Positions 1 through 11,322 of a stretch of 64,000 nt of DNA are shown here, in pieces. Numbering within the stretch: the first letter of the stretch is position 1; every line of letters begins with the position of its first letter. The notes below the pieces were generated by a model, which saw nothing but the letters and a program-made list of their open reading frames with translations, had not been told where the DNA came from and did no database searches. This DNA is from Plasmodiophora brassicae. Its lineage: Eukaryota > Endomyxa: Phytomyxea > Phytomyxea > Plasmodiophorida. The stretch is taken from NCBI GenBank assembly GCA_036867785.1, contig CP145410.1, positions 310,001 to 374,000 on the forward strand, in the 5' to 3' direction. Made by a program: the position numbers and the translations under genes.

Positions 1-266
1 CGACGGCCGATCGTCGAACGCTGCGACGACACGGGGGGTGGCTGCAGTTCAGACTGTCGCCAGTGCGCGGCTCGCGTCACACAGCCAACGGGGCCATGTT
101 GGCATTGGGGCACACACTACCAGTCGCGAGCTGCACATGACGAGTGAGAATGAGCATGGCCCAAATGCCGTACGGCAATGGCGGCGTCGCTGCACGATGG
201 TACGGCGCGCGCGTGTGTATGTGTGTGTGTCCCAGCCAGCCGACAGTTGACGCTCGGCATTCCTAG

Positions 267-700
267 ATCTGGGTGAGTTCGACGAGTTCGTCCGGCGCTT
301 CCCAAAGTACCGAGAACAGTCCGAGCTCGTGCACCTCGTGTACAACGACCTTCGGCTCGTCAAACAATGGGCAGACGTCGCTGTGATGGACGCTCCTAAA
401 ATCGGGTCCTACCTTATCACTGGTGTGCCATACGCGCAGGTATCCCGTCTCTGTACACTGGCGGCGTCCTTCCTGATATTCGGCTAGAACGAGAAGGAGG
501 TCGTCCTCCCCCGGTGGGTCTACGACGACGTCACGCCTGGCGACCTACACGCAATTCTTCACGAGACCTCGTCCCGATGTGTGCTTGCCTTCGCCGACTC
601 GGACTCCACGTTGTCGTACTATGCCATCGACAACGGCATTGCAGCCATGCCGATCGCTGCGAAACTATCCTCCGATAAACCCGACGTCGACGACGACTAA
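267..700 (+). CDS. SEN15: tRNA-splicing endonuclease subunit SEN15 (5' part unresolved)
   Basis: Structural subunit of the tRNA-splicing endonuclease, which cuts introns out of pre-tRNA. Two exons are clear, 267-439 and 488-700, joined across a 48-nt GT-AG intron; together they give 128 codons ending in TAA. The C-terminal half carries the family signature ESDST.VYY seen here as DSDSTLSYYAID, and the upstream part has a helix with VHLVYNDL, both as in human TSEN15. A 3' splice site at 266 implies an earlier exon, but I could not choose its start: several ATGs between 38 and 165 are possible and none joins in the needed phase at the donor I first tried (200). Family call is firm, the 5' end is not. 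Confidence 0.75.
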
Positions 701-767
701 CAGTGATTGCCCCAAGTGACTACTCGAGTGTGCCTGTGTTTCGATCGTGCTGAATTTCATGCCGACC

Positions 768-1450
768 TCACATATTACGAGGAAATTGGGTCCCTTGCAC
801 GTATCCGCCTCGCAGCGATTGCGCGACCATCTGCTGGAACCTCGTGAGGTCGTTCCGCATGACTTCGGCCGCCTCCTGGTTCAGCGGATCGTTCGGGTTC
901 GGGTCCAACATCAGGAAGATCAGACCATGTACGACGTTCTGGATGTTCAGCACGGGGCGCCACGATTCCCTGAGAATGTTCAGACACACCGCACCATTCA
1001 GGTCAATGTTCGGATGCCAGATCTGCCACAACGTCAGGCGCCAGCACAGCAGGCGGCAGCAGCCATGGCATACCTTTTCCAGACATTTCACTTTCGGCGC
1101 CTTGTACGGGTAATGATCGCTGATCTCGAACGAGAACGTATACGTGGCGCCTTTCCAGTAACCCGCATCGGGTTTGACGGATATCGAGAAGCGCATGAGA
1201 TCGTCCTTGTTCGGCAATATCAGCTTGCAGTTATCAGGCAGGTCAAGCTCCTGCATGTCGCCCATCATTCTCACTGCGACCGCACATATCAGTCTGACGA
1301 ATCGCTCCCAGGGACATGCGACCGCCCCCTCATACTCATCGCCGCCGTCTTCTTCTTCTTGCCGTCGCCCGCATCCGCAGCGGCCGCCTCGTCCGACAGC
1401 TTGGTCTTGGCCCGGCGCCCAGCCCCGATCTTGAACAGCGACGCCGACAT
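768..1450 (-). CDS. UBC12: NEDD8-conjugating enzyme E2 (UBC12)
   Basis: Carries NEDD8 from its E1 to cullins. Three exons, 1336-1450, 1074-1273 and 768-1022, with introns of 62 and 51 nt, encode 189 residues, close to the usual 183. The UBC fold is complete: HPNIDLNGAVCLN holds the catalytic Cys, followed by PNPNDPLN and the C-terminal motif RGGY. The second intron is a multiple of three without a stop, so an unspliced reading looks open but breaks the conserved KCLEK-IWHPN junction. The N-terminus reads MSASLF and then a lysine-rich linker, unlike the MIKLF or MLKLR starts of the animal and yeast enzymes that dock DCN1. Confidence 0.93.
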
Positions 1451-1632
1451 TTTGTGCGATCCTGCTGATCCGCTGGCACCTGTTCGGGTTCTCCGGCGGC
1501 GGCGGCGTCACACGGCAACTGCGCCCGTCAGCATGATGCAGCTACCCCCGCTGGACTGGAAGAAGCGCTGCCACGTTCACGTCGTGCTCGTTCCAGTCGG
1601 GTTGCCTCGTCGTGACAACACTGCATGCCGGC

Positions 1633-2544
1633 TCATGTATTTCTGGATGTTGAACGATCGTCGTTGGCCCATAGCCGTTGCGCAGCTTCGCCCCAGGAAC
1701 GGGCAATCTCGTCCGGATCGAAGTCGCTGGCGTTCTCGTCCCAGTCCTCGGGTACCTCGTCAGTGAATAGTTCGTCACGGTCGCCTGCGGCACTGGGGAC
1801 CGCTGTTGCTTCTGAGACGGTTACAGGGCCTTCGTGCTCCTCGGCGGCGCCTTCCGTCACCTGCTGCAACATGTCTGTGCATGGCCGACATAATCTTGTT
1901 AGCACCAGCGAGACTCGCAAAGTCGTGATATAAAACGGTACCTTCCAGAGAAAGGTGCAATCGACTCGCACTCATCAAATCTTCAAGCGGAGCGGGTGGC
2001 CGACAGATGGACATGCCGTTACGCTCAATGAAGTCGGCAGGGGCGGCGCTGACGAGAGCAAGCCGCTCCGCGAAGACCAGCAGATCGTGAACCGACACGG
2101 ACTCTGACAACGTAACCAGTCAGGCGGCTTACTTGCCAATCAGTCGATGAAGACGAACCTTTTCGCTGTACACCGTCAACGTTCTTGACAGCGTGAGGAT
2201 CAACCGCCAAGTCATACATTTTATTCTCCAGCGCGTTGACCTCGTTGGCGAACCCGATGATCTTCGCATCAACCTTCTCGATTTCTTTCCTGACACGGGC
2301 AATGTTCTCCTCGACCTCGTACAACCTAATAACTGCACGCCGGGTCAGCTCCAGCCCGGTGGGGGATGCAGGCTGCAGAAGGGCGTCACATACGCTGCGA
2401 TCCGATATCCTGGATGTACGCGTGTTTCTTCAGGACCTGCTTCGTCATCGCCTGTATCGAGGGGACGTTCCCCGACGCGATGCTCTCCATCAGCCACTGC
2501 GCGCGCTGCAGGAAATCGTCCAGATGGCATTGCAGGTGCGACAT
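1633..2544 (-). CDS. MED4: Mediator complex subunit 4
   Basis: Part of the middle module of Mediator, the bridge between activators and RNA polymerase II. Four exons (2394-2544, 2174-2332, 1942-2103, 1633-1874) give 237 residues. A helical N-terminal part is followed by a coiled-coil stretch ending in NKMYDLAVD and then the diagnostic core VSVHDLLVFAERLALVSAAP, equivalent to the EEIIKYAHRIS segment of human MED4. The tail is acidic (FTDEVPEDWDE, SDFDPDEI), as in fungal MED4. An alternative acceptor and donor would shorten the third intron to 31 nt; I chose the 70-nt version because its donor and acceptor are canonical and the phases agree. Confidence 0.8.
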
Positions 2545-2686
2545 CGACGGATGCTGTCGTCGGTCTCCGTGAGCACCGCAACAACGTCGGTTCTGTCGCT
2601 TTTATAGCCCGTCATCGATGGGTATACATCAGACAGCTGGTGCCGATGTTCTAGCAACGCAGCCATGAGCGATAGGATCTATTGTC

Positions 2687-3037
2687 ATGTCGAGCACGCC
2701 CAGGCTTGTTGCTGGAGAACCCGCAAGAGCGAGCTTGCAAAAGCCTACCGAACAGCTTTCGGAGTACCACCACCACGCTGTCGATCCAGCATCATCTACG
2801 CGAGCAACGGATTCGATTATCCAGTGTCTGGGACACTGTCGCAAGGACGCGAGTACAGAAGGTTACTCTGGCCGATGGCCAGCGCTACAGAGCAAACAAG
2901 CATCGGTCTGCTCGCCGACGAGTGCCGCGACGTTGATTTCGAATGCGTTGAGCATCGCAATCGGAATTCCGGCTCAGCCGATCCGACACGTGTCGGCAAG
3001 CGCGAGAGAGCTGTCTGAGGAGACAATTCACAGATGA
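2687..3037 (+). CDS. Possible small gene, unrecognised
   Basis: An open frame of 116 codons starts 140 bases from the divergent MED4 start. A second ATG-led frame from 2665 is open over nearly the same stretch, and a putative 35-nt intron would join the two frames. None of the readings resembles a family I know. It may be a short multi-exon gene, or the open frames may be chance in GC-rich DNA. Confidence 0.22.
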   Translation: MSSTPRLVAGEPARASLQKPTEQLSEYHHHAVDPASSTRATDSIIQCLGHCRKDASTEGYSGRWPALQSKQASVCSPTSAATLISNALSIAIGIPAQPIRHVSASARELSEETIHR

Positions 3038-3073
3038 TAGCAGAACGTAGATCGGATGCTTGTAGTCTACCAC

Positions 3074-3356
3074 TTAGTGATGTTTCGCCTGCTTATGGTG
3101 GTCTGTGCACGAGCAGGAATAAGACACTCGCAGTCGTGCACCAAACGGCGGAATAACGCTGACCTCCTTTGGTGAAGTACTCGATCGAGTAGCCGACGGT
3201 GCCGACGAGGATGCAGACGTGGATGACCGGGGTGAAACTGTTCGTCTCGACGTACTTGGTACTGTACCACTTGACGAACCGTCCGAATCCCGACACCGCC
3301 TTGTCCTTGGACAGGTTCGACCCCAGATCCTTCAGCGTCTTGTCCATGACCCCCAT
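3074..3356 (-). CDS. Mitochondrial ATP synthase subunit f-like protein
   Basis: Membrane subunit of the F1Fo ATP synthase in the inner mitochondrial membrane. Exons 3164-3356 and 3074-3102, separated by a 61-nt intron, give 73 residues. The order of features matches animal subunit f: GFGRFVKWYSTKYVET resembles the GAFQRGYYRYYNKY segment, then comes one transmembrane helix, then the aromatic-acidic SIEYFTKG and a short basic tail ending in HH. Splicing creates that tail; the unspliced frame replaces it with unrelated sequence. Upstream in-frame codons exist, but the ATG at 3356 suits the family length best. Confidence 0.68.
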
Positions 3357-3743
3357 CGCGACTCCGCGACTGTTCCTCCTCGCTGCCCGACGCCTTCCAC
3401 TGACGCCGAACCCCGCGTGACTGACCGCAATGTTGAAACATCGCGCGGCCCCTGCTCTGCAGAGCAGAAACGAGCCAGGCTCCAAACAGTCTGCCATGGT
3501 TCCCAACGTTCGTTCCAAATAACGGGTTGTGTAGACCGATTGTAAAGTAACGGATGTTAATGATTTCAGGAGCCGTCGTTAACTGCCAGACAGCACTGGA
3601 TGTGGGTGCTATAATCGCGCCGTTTGCAAGGTGCTCCTGAGCATTGAGGCCGGCAACATCCTGGTCAGGGTTCGCGTTGCGAATGACGCGGTCTTGACCG
3701 TCTTGATCGTGGATTCGAGGCCCTACACATGCACGCGCGTTAC

Positions 3744-5198
3744 TCATCTTTGCTGCCTGCAAGGGAACTGCTGAGGACGTGCCGGGTTCTTGCGTGGTCG
3801 CTTGCTGTTCGATACGCAGACAGCCATATCGATTTGGTCGAATAGGAGATTGCACCAGAGTCGCTTTTCCTCTTCGGTTGCCGCCATCACTGTGATTGAC
3901 TACGGGACGGAGTCAGGGTGATCTACTGATGGCGAAGGGCGCGCCAGGCCGACCTTGGTGCTGCTGACAACCTGAAACGCATGAACAATCCCGCGATGCT
4001 TATTGTCGGGTAGGTCAACGATTCTCATGTTCCGGACGTCGAGAACGTGCTTGAGTTTCCGGTCTGGGGAAGCGCCCAGATCCGCCTGGTCAGACAGTCA
4101 GGTCAGACGGTGTTTCGTAGATGCCCTTCAGGTATTCCTTACGTAGATCAAGCAGTCGCTGAACAGCATGAATGTGTACGTCTTCCAGCGATTCACCAAA
4201 TGTCGCGATGACTGAGCGTACAGCTAGCAGGCAACGCGTTACCAATGTTCTGCCTTCGGGTTGGTACACGGTACCTTATTGAGAGGGCCTTGATGGATGA
4301 ACTGTCGGCTTAAGGCGCTTCTGAGAGAAATCTGACCTTTGAACAGGTCCTGTTCAATGCGGCGCACGAGCAGACCATGCTCGGCCCGACTGGCGCTGAC
4401 GTCGACATGATGGCAGATTTGCGTTATGGAATCCAGGGCCACTGTTTCAAATTACAGCAACGGTGAGCCTAGTTCGGGGACGCAATGGCCAAGTTCTAAC
4501 CTTTGATGGACCGCCTTTCATCTCTCATACTGTCCGGTAGGCCTTCCAGAAGGGTATTCAGCATCAGCCTGTAACGTGGAACTTCGAGCAGCAGTGCTTA
4601 GTTCCGCGATGGATGTGGAGGGGTGGTGGGTCGCTTCCGCATACCTCTTTGGACCGGACCAATTCGGAGTGATAGCAGTGTCTCCCCAGCGACGATTTCA
4701 GAGACGCGAACGAATGCACTGAACCATTCGTTGTCGCCACGTAGACGACGGATCTCGTCTGACACGTGCTGGAAGTTGGCCGCGTAACGACCATACGCCT
4801 CCATGCACGACAGCCGCAGTTGAGTGAAGCCAGTGCCAAGGCCAGGAATCCCTTCTTCTAACAGTCCGTGCGCTTCGATCAGCATCACCAGTGGCCGGGC
4901 GGCACGGTGCGGACACGTTACTCTTCAGGAGCAGGATAAGGTCCTGGTGATGCGTCTGGAACACGGGAAGCAATTGAAACCAAAACTCGACGTCCTTGTC
5001 GGTAACCTGCGTCTTCCGCTGCCCATGCACGGCAATCTCCGCGTGCAGGCGCTGCGAAAAATGCAGGTGCAGGTCGGCCAGCTTAGCAAGGTAGCGCTCC
5101 TCGGTGTCGACCAGCTCCGTCAGCGGCGGCACTGCCTTCTCCGACCACAGGCCCGACAGCGACGATATACTCCCTTCCGTACCCTCCCCTGCCTTCAT
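3744..5198 (-). CDS. Rho guanine nucleotide exchange factor (DH-PH)
   Basis: Activates a Rho-family GTPase by swapping GDP for GTP at membranes. Seven exons (4922-5198, 4645-4872, 4501-4581, 4275-4441, 4143-4211, 3954-4085, 3744-3869) encode about 359 residues, a minimal factor with almost nothing besides the two domains. The DH domain begins at ELVDTEERYLAKL; splicing rebuilds its signature PVQRVPRYRLML across an intron, followed by NTLLEGLPD. The PH domain follows with GPLNK, LFSDCLIY, a lysine-histidine strand and a closing helix EKRLWCNLLFDQI. The last acceptor is uncertain: an upstream one near 3888 would retain more of the PH strand but breaks phase. Five introns are 49-63 nt. Confidence 0.85.
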
Positions 5199-5431
5199 CT
5201 CCTTCGCCTATGAAAACGCAATGCAACAGCGGCGATCTGGAACCCCCCCTGGTTATCGTTCTCGAATTATCTCGGCCGTATAGACAGCGACAGGCCGCGG
5301 CGACCCATAAATTCTACGTACATTGCCAGCAGCAGGGGTGGTAGGCAGGACCCGGGAAATCGATCATACGTTATGCGTTGGGCGCCGCTGCACTGCATGG
5401 CCAGTGGTGGGACCATAATGTTGCAACTGGG

Positions 5432-7229
5432 ATGGGCTTGGGCGATGACGGGCCGCCGGCAGAGCGGTCAGTGGCGCAAATGGAGGGCAGTCCGTGGGTG
5501 GGCGGCGCAGCGGGCGTCGTTGACACGGACGGCAGCGCCCGCAGCAGCGGCCGCTGCATCGTGAAGGGAGATGTCGAATCGCCCAGTAACGGAGGTGCGT
5601 ATGAGGAAGGCGCGCCTGTCGACCTGGCGATCGTCGAGCACGATATGAACCCGGCGCTGTTATCGGCGTTCACGGCGTTGTTCGTCGAGCTCGTCCACAC
5701 GCGTAAAGCGTACCCGTCGGCCGAGGTGCTGGCTGACCAGCTGCAGTCGTCGCCGAAGCTTCTGCAGGTTGTTCACGCCCCGTTGGATGATCGTGCAATT
5801 GCGCATGTGAACGAGCGTGGTTCGCAGCAGGGCTGGAACGTTATACGGACGACGGACAGTGAGGTCTGGACGCACATGAGCGCGATTGACGCAGGAACGT
5901 TCATACGGTTCAGGGCAGGGCCCGACCAAACCTTCACTTATGTAAGTGAGGCTCGGCTCCGTCCCATGTTGTTGTTGACGGCACGACCACTCTAGATCGT
6001 ATTCCGAGTTCAACGCCAGTGATTCATAATACCGTCCAGTGGCTGATTAAAATCGCGAAAGCGTGCTTCGAATTTCAGGGATGTAGAGCACTGGACCGCT
6101 GTGACAGACGACAACGGTCGCAGATGACGCTTATCACTGACAACCGCACCTCAATACATGTACCTCCCTATTTATCCTCGTGGACTCCGCTCCTGGAATT
6201 TCTCATCGCCCGTTGGACAGACTTGCCCCTTCGGATTCCCGACGACCACAGTGTACCAGATTTGAGGGTTTCCCGCGTACCCGATAAGATTCGACCGGAT
6301 CGCGAAGCCCTGTGACATGGAGTTGATCCTTGTGCCCTATGTCGGCTCAGATATCGGCGGCATGGTCGTCGATAGGCCTTGCCAGTTCCGCATACAGCGG
6401 AAACGTGCTGCTCCTGCGGAAGGTAAGGATCGTGGCGCGGCACGCACGCAGTGCACCGACGACAATTCCCGCAGCGCGCCCCGACCATGTCAAGCCGGAA
6501 GGCAGCGGTCTCATCGAGGGCGATAGAGGGCGGCGTCATTACTCCTTCGACGTACACCTGCCCTATACGACGATATGTGCCGAGCACTGTGCTTGGATGA
6601 TGAGCGCCAGGATGGGCCTGAGGAACATTGGAACGCCAAGGGAGACATCTCTACCGAAGCCACAGGTCACGAAGGTCGTGCCCCGCATCGATGTCGTTGC
6701 TGTCTCCAAACGCCGGCGACAATCGAACTCCAAGAAAAGTGCCTGGCGGCCCAGCTCAGGTGATGTCTGCGATCAATGCAATTCAGCGGGTGAGCTTAGC
6801 TGGTCCTTAGAGCGGCTGCCACCCTTGGGGCATAATCCGAACCAGACACAACCGGGAACGAACGATACGAAGGTCGACCCGCTGCGTATCTCGACGTACC
6901 GAACAACAACTGATGATTGGTGAAAGCAGGTGCCCAAGCTGCCTGTGCAGACGCTAGTCCAGGTCTTGAAGCGTCAACATCGTGGATACGAGTTTACGAT
7001 GCGGACCGGGCGCCTGCCAGGCAAGGGACGCATCAACTACGCAACGCTAACGGACCGGCCTGTCCACGTGCCAGCTTTCAAGCAGAAGGACGAGGAGAGG
7101 CGGGCGAATGAAGTGAAAAGGGAAGTTCTTCACCTGCCTCCACTTCCCTTCCAGCGCCCGCAATCCAGATCGCCGCTTGGTGTCGACCCGAACGATGGTG
7201 AACCTCAGCGACAAGTGCGCGCTGCATGA
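5432..7229 (+). CDS. START-like lipid-binding protein (incomplete gene model)
   Basis: Exon 1 runs 5432-5941 (170 codons) and ends at a GTAAGT donor. It carries a stretch starting GWNVIRTTDSEVW and running into FIRFRA, which resembles the opening strands of START domains. Further coding-looking pieces follow in the same direction: 6330-6780, with a GSGLIEG motif reminiscent of the later START strands, and 6930-7229, a basic tail starting VPKLPVQTLVQVL and ending in TGA. I could not join all exons with agreeing phases. START assignment is an inference from pattern, and 5942-6930 may hold several short exons or a second gene. Confidence 0.35.
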
Positions 7230-7362
7230 CGAACCGTCGAGTCGCTACACAGAGCCGTTTCCTTAGTCCTGTCGGCGTGGCAAACAAACGCACGCATCGT
7301 CGCGCTTCACACTGTGCTGTATTAGCATCCGCCTATGTAGTGACCAATTTCCTGCAGCATCT

Positions 7363-9439
7363 CTAATCAACAGTGACCGCCTTGGCCAGGTTCTTCGGCT
7401 TGTCCGGGTCAATACCTCGTTGAACAGCCAACTCATCTGTCCGGGGAAAACGCTGAGCCGCCGGGTTGCGCGTGATGGTCGTTCTGCGAACTTACATGCG
7501 AGTTGCTGCAACGGGACGACGCCGAGCAAAGCAGTCAGCGGCCCATTCTCCGGAATGAGGATAACGTCATCAGCAATGTGCTCCGCGATCTTCTCGTTAT
7601 CCGTCACGATAATCGTGTGAGCGCCTCGTGCGCGCACCTCCTGCGTAACCGCGATCATTAGCGAGCCGTCCACAGTGACCAGCATCACAGAGCAAAGCTG
7701 ACCTCAGCCGCTGTCCGCATCAGTGCCGCGTTCTTGTCATCAGGGATGACGAGAATGATCGGCGTGCCTTTCTCGATCAGCGCGAACGGTCCGTGCTTCA
7801 AGGCGCCACCCGCATAGCCCTCGGCATGGATGTACGTGATTTCCTTGATCTTCAGAGCCGCCTCTCGTGCAATCGGTTCAGCAAACCCTCGACCGAGCAC
7901 GAAGATGTGTTCAGCGTCCTTGATCTTAGCAGCGATTGCGCCGATGTTGTCATTGTTCTTCAGGGTCATACCGCAGTACAACGGCAGTTTGTGCAACGCG
8001 TCAAGGACCTCATCGATGCGCTGTTTCGACTCAGGGCGCTTGCGAATCTGGGCAAACCAGCCGGCAATTAGGCACATGACGACGACCTGAGTGACGAACG
8101 CCTTGGTCGATGCGACAGCGTGCTCGCGGCCGGCGTTAATGTATACGCCACACTTTGTCGTGCGAGCAATCAGCGATCCGACCGAGTTGATGACGGAGAA
8201 GCGCGGCAGATTGCTCTCGGCAGCCATGACGACTGCACGGTGCACGTCCTTGGTCTCACCAGACTGCGACACGACCAGCAGCCCTCCAGCCTCGACTGGG
8301 AACGAATCCGGAATCAGCTCAGCGGCGTCGACCGTCTGCACAGACTCGAACGAGTTCAGGTAGCGCATGACGGCGGCACCGTACTGGGACGCGAACAAGG
8401 ACGTTCCACAGGCCGCAATGACCAGGTGCTGGATCGATTTCAAGTTCTCCTCGTTCGCCTGCAGGCCACCAAGCTTGACGATGCCGCCACGATTGATACG
8501 ACCGCCGTAGTTCAGCGCACGAGAGATCGCCTCGGGCTGCTCATTGATTTCACGAATCGTCCAGTGCGGGTAGGGCGCCGGCGTGAGCAGAATGTCCTCG
8601 CCCTTCGGCGCCGATTCCTGCCTGGACTTGTCCAGTGAAACGCCATCTGCCTCGACGATGGCCACTTCGCCGTCCCTCAGCGGGATGTACTGGTTCGTGT
8701 ACCGTCCGAACGAGGAGAACTCACTCGCAAGGAACATGCGGCCCTCGGCGATGCCGACGACAAGCGGCGAGCCGTTTCGTGCAGCAATAATCCGTCCAGG
8801 GTTCTTGACGTCGAGAATGCACAGTCCCCAGGTGCCATGCAGCCGGGCTAGCGCTTTGTTGACTGCGTCCTGCGTCTCCAGCCCTTCGTCGAGGTACTGG
8901 CCGATCAGGACGGCGATCACCTCACTGTCCGTCTCCGACTTGAACTTGTAGCCCTTGTCGAGAAGCTCCTGGCGAAGCTCGCTGGCGTTCTCTATCGTGC
9001 CGTTGTGCACCAGGGCGATTCGGTTCTTGTTGTCCAGATGGGGGTGCGCGTTCGCGTCCGTCTTGGCGCCATGCGTCGCCCATCGCGTGTGCGCAATACC
9101 GATCGGGTTGCCCTGGTGGACCGACGGTGCCGCTTCCGCAAGCAGCTTGATGGAATCGCTAGTCGACCCGGCGCTGGCGAATTTCGTCGTCACCAATTCC
9201 TGTTTCGCGTTGATCGTCGAGACACCACAGGAGTCGTATCCGCGGTTCTGCAGGATGGTCAGGCCTTCCAGCAGGTACTTCACCGCGGAGTCGTTCCGGT
9301 CCTTGCCGACATACGCGACGATGCCGCATGCGTCGGCGTGGCGCGCCCACGACCACGACGCTGCCAACGTGCCGCCGACCGCTGCCGCCGCCAGCGACAG
9401 CGTCGGGCACGCCCGTCGCCACACGGCCTGCGCCCACAT
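7363..9439 (-). CDS. GFA1: Glutamine:fructose-6-phosphate aminotransferase
   Basis: Makes glucosamine-6-phosphate from fructose-6-phosphate and glutamine, the entry step to UDP-GlcNAc, chitin and glycans. Exons 7703-9439, 7496-7640 and 7363-7436 give 651 residues. The glutaminase half starts at CGIVAYVG and has HTRWATHG and HNGTIEN; two SIS domains follow with CGTS, SQSGET and the C-terminal NLAKAVTV. The catalytic Cys is not at position 2 but near residue 39, behind an extension rich in Ala, Arg and Trp that looks like an organelle or signal sequence. No splice site lets an upstream ATG sit directly before the Cys. Introns are 62 and 59 nt. Confidence 0.95.
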
Positions 9440-9760
9440 TCACAACTGACGCTGCCGACCGACGATCAGTTCGCGACTGGTCTGGAACCAAAACTGCCCA
9501 GCGCCTCGCCCGATTTTATTATTAGAGGCCCGCGCCACAGGCCGCCAGTCACACGTTGTTTCCGTTTCACCTTCTCGAACGGAGAGACAATAACAGCAGC
9601 CTGGAGGCCATCCGTCGTATCACTGATAGAGTGATAGTACATAGGGAGCCCTGCAAAAAACATACCCGTAAGCAGGACGGAAGTTTGCGTTCGGCTGCCA
9701 TTTTTTTTGGGATACTGCCACCCCTCGTCTGCATGGGTCAGTCGCGGGCTCGCGGCCCAA

Positions 9761-10096
9761 ATGGAGATCTGGATCTCGCTGGTGCTGGTGGGCGTCGGAT
9801 TCTGCATCAGGCACTGGCGCGTGCTCGACAGGTTCCTGTACGTGTTCGAGCAGTTCCATGATCTGCAGCACAAGGAGACGCTCGTCGCTGTGCTGGTCGC
9901 GATCGTCGTCGTGTTCGTCATTCTGGCGGGCCTGCTGAACAAGGTGGCGCTTGTCGAACGCGCGGCGTACCGTCGCGCGCTCGCCGCCCATCGCCAGTCG
10001 GATCAGCCGTTGAATCCGCCCAGGCTGCTGTTCCGCCGTTCATCATTCGGTCCCGGACACGCCGCCATCATCAAGCAGCTCATCAAGACCCATTGA
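9761..10096 (+). CDS. Small two-helix membrane protein, unrecognised
   Basis: 111 residues from an ATG at 9761. One hydrophobic segment lies at the very N-terminus (EIWISLVLVGVGF), a second after an acidic-polar loop (residues about 45-65, VAVLVAIVVVFVILAGLL), and then a basic tail ends in KTH. Codon use matches the neighbours. No family recognised; two-pass organelle or ER proteins of this size are common. The 320 bases between this gene and the GFAT start at 9439 are a shared divergent promoter with a T-rich run near 9700. Confidence 0.6.
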   Translation: MEIWISLVLVGVGFCIRHWRVLDRFLYVFEQFHDLQHKETLVAVLVAIVVVFVILAGLLNKVALVERAAYRRALAAHRQSDQPLNPPRLLFRRSSFGPGHAAIIKQLIKTH

Positions 10097-10432
10097 ACAC
10101 CCCCCTCCCGGTGGCCGATCATAACATATCGCGGTCAGCGCATCGACCCATTTACTGTACCATAACATTCTGCCTCCAGCTGATCTCTGCCTGCGCCTTG
10201 CGTAACCTGAACTTTGGAACATCAGAAGCCACCAGCGTGCGGAATGAATTCGGGAAAGACACTCGACTACCCACGTGCTGATGCTGTCCAATGTTGCTGC
10301 ACCTTCTCGCCGCCTATACGCCCAGATCACCCAACTTTACGAGGTGCACTGTCGTGAGGTCGTAGGAACCCTATACGGCTTCGTCAAGGCTGGACGATAT
10401 CAACGGTGAAACAGGGAGAAGGCGCTGTGGCA

Positions 10433-10786
10433 TCAGTGTCCATCGGCCCATCGCAGTGTGGCGGTGCCCGCTGCATCGTCGACGCCCATCCGTATGATAG
10501 ATGATACTACGGTCTGGTAACCCGCCACGGCTGGACTCGCCGTCACCGTCGACTACGAACAACCGACCCGGGTAGGCATAGATCTTGCCGTTACCGTCTC
10601 CACCCTGTCTGGCGGGCCATGCAGACCTGCTCGTCGATGGTCTATCACGACAGGTTCGATCTTCAATGCACAACGTGGATCGGGCGAGCAGCAGAAGCAC
10701 AGAACCCTGCAACTCCAGTCGGCGTGACCGATTGCTGATGAATGAATAGACCAGCACCCCACAAATGCTACGACATTACGATTCAT
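10433..10786 (-). CDS. Possible two-exon gene, unrecognised
   Basis: Exon 10433-10552 follows a canonical acceptor and reads STVTASPAVAGYQTVVSSII into a Gly-Ala-rich end and TGA. A 42-nt intron with a GTAACG donor joins it in phase to an upstream frame containing EPVVIDHRRAGLHGPP. The start is unclear; the ATG at 10786 would overlap the stop of the upstream gene by 11 bases. The stretch 10100-10432 holds further short coding-looking frames on both strands (for example 10281-10409 on the plus strand) that I could not assemble. Confidence 0.28.
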
Positions 10787-11322
10787 TACTCTGCGGGTTG
10801 ACTTGCGCGTCGCCGGTAACCGTTGCGAGGAAGTTGTTGACAGCGGCGATACCATCGTCCTCGGACGTCCGCGTCCGGCGCCACGAACTCGACCCGATGG
10901 CGGACGTCACATCGGGCAATCGTGTCCGAAGGAAATCGATGGCGGCGCCGAAGTTCGCCTGAAGGCCGCCGCGAATCGAATCACCCTGGGGACCGATAAC
11001 GGCCTGCAGTTTCTCACGAAGCTCTCGACCCTAACCAGTGCACAAGTCAGTCTCCTACGCGTCAGCACAGTTTCACTGAGGCACGTACCGAGCTGACGCC
11101 GAGCTTCTGCTGTATGCAGACGGCCGTTGCCGCGCCGGACGCTGCGACGATGGCGGTGCTGTACGCCAGCGCCCTTACCGCCACTCCCGCCGATGACGCG
11201 GTAACCAGCACGCCTGAGCGGCGCACAGCAACAGCAGCGCCGGCCGTTAACGCGAATATCCCACCGAACAATGTCGCTAGCGCTCGGGGCCAGACGTTGC
11301 CGTCGTCACTCGTGGCATCCAT
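10776..11322 (-). CDS. Two-helix membrane protein, unrecognised
   Basis: Exons 11089-11322 and 10776-11030, with a 58-nt intron in phase 0, encode 162 residues. After a short acidic start the N-terminal half has two hydrophobic segments rich in Ala, Gly and Val (around residues 12-32 and 50-68). The second exon is soluble and amphipathic, with ELREKLQAVIG and a helix ending in FLATVTG. I do not recognise a family; the layout fits a mitochondrial or ER membrane anchor with a soluble tail. Confidence 0.6.

Noticed and set aside
3067-3855. Minus-strand frame of 262 codons spanning ATP synthase subunit f and the end of the Rho exchange factor
   Set aside because: It crosses two well-supported genes in a different frame and matches nothing.
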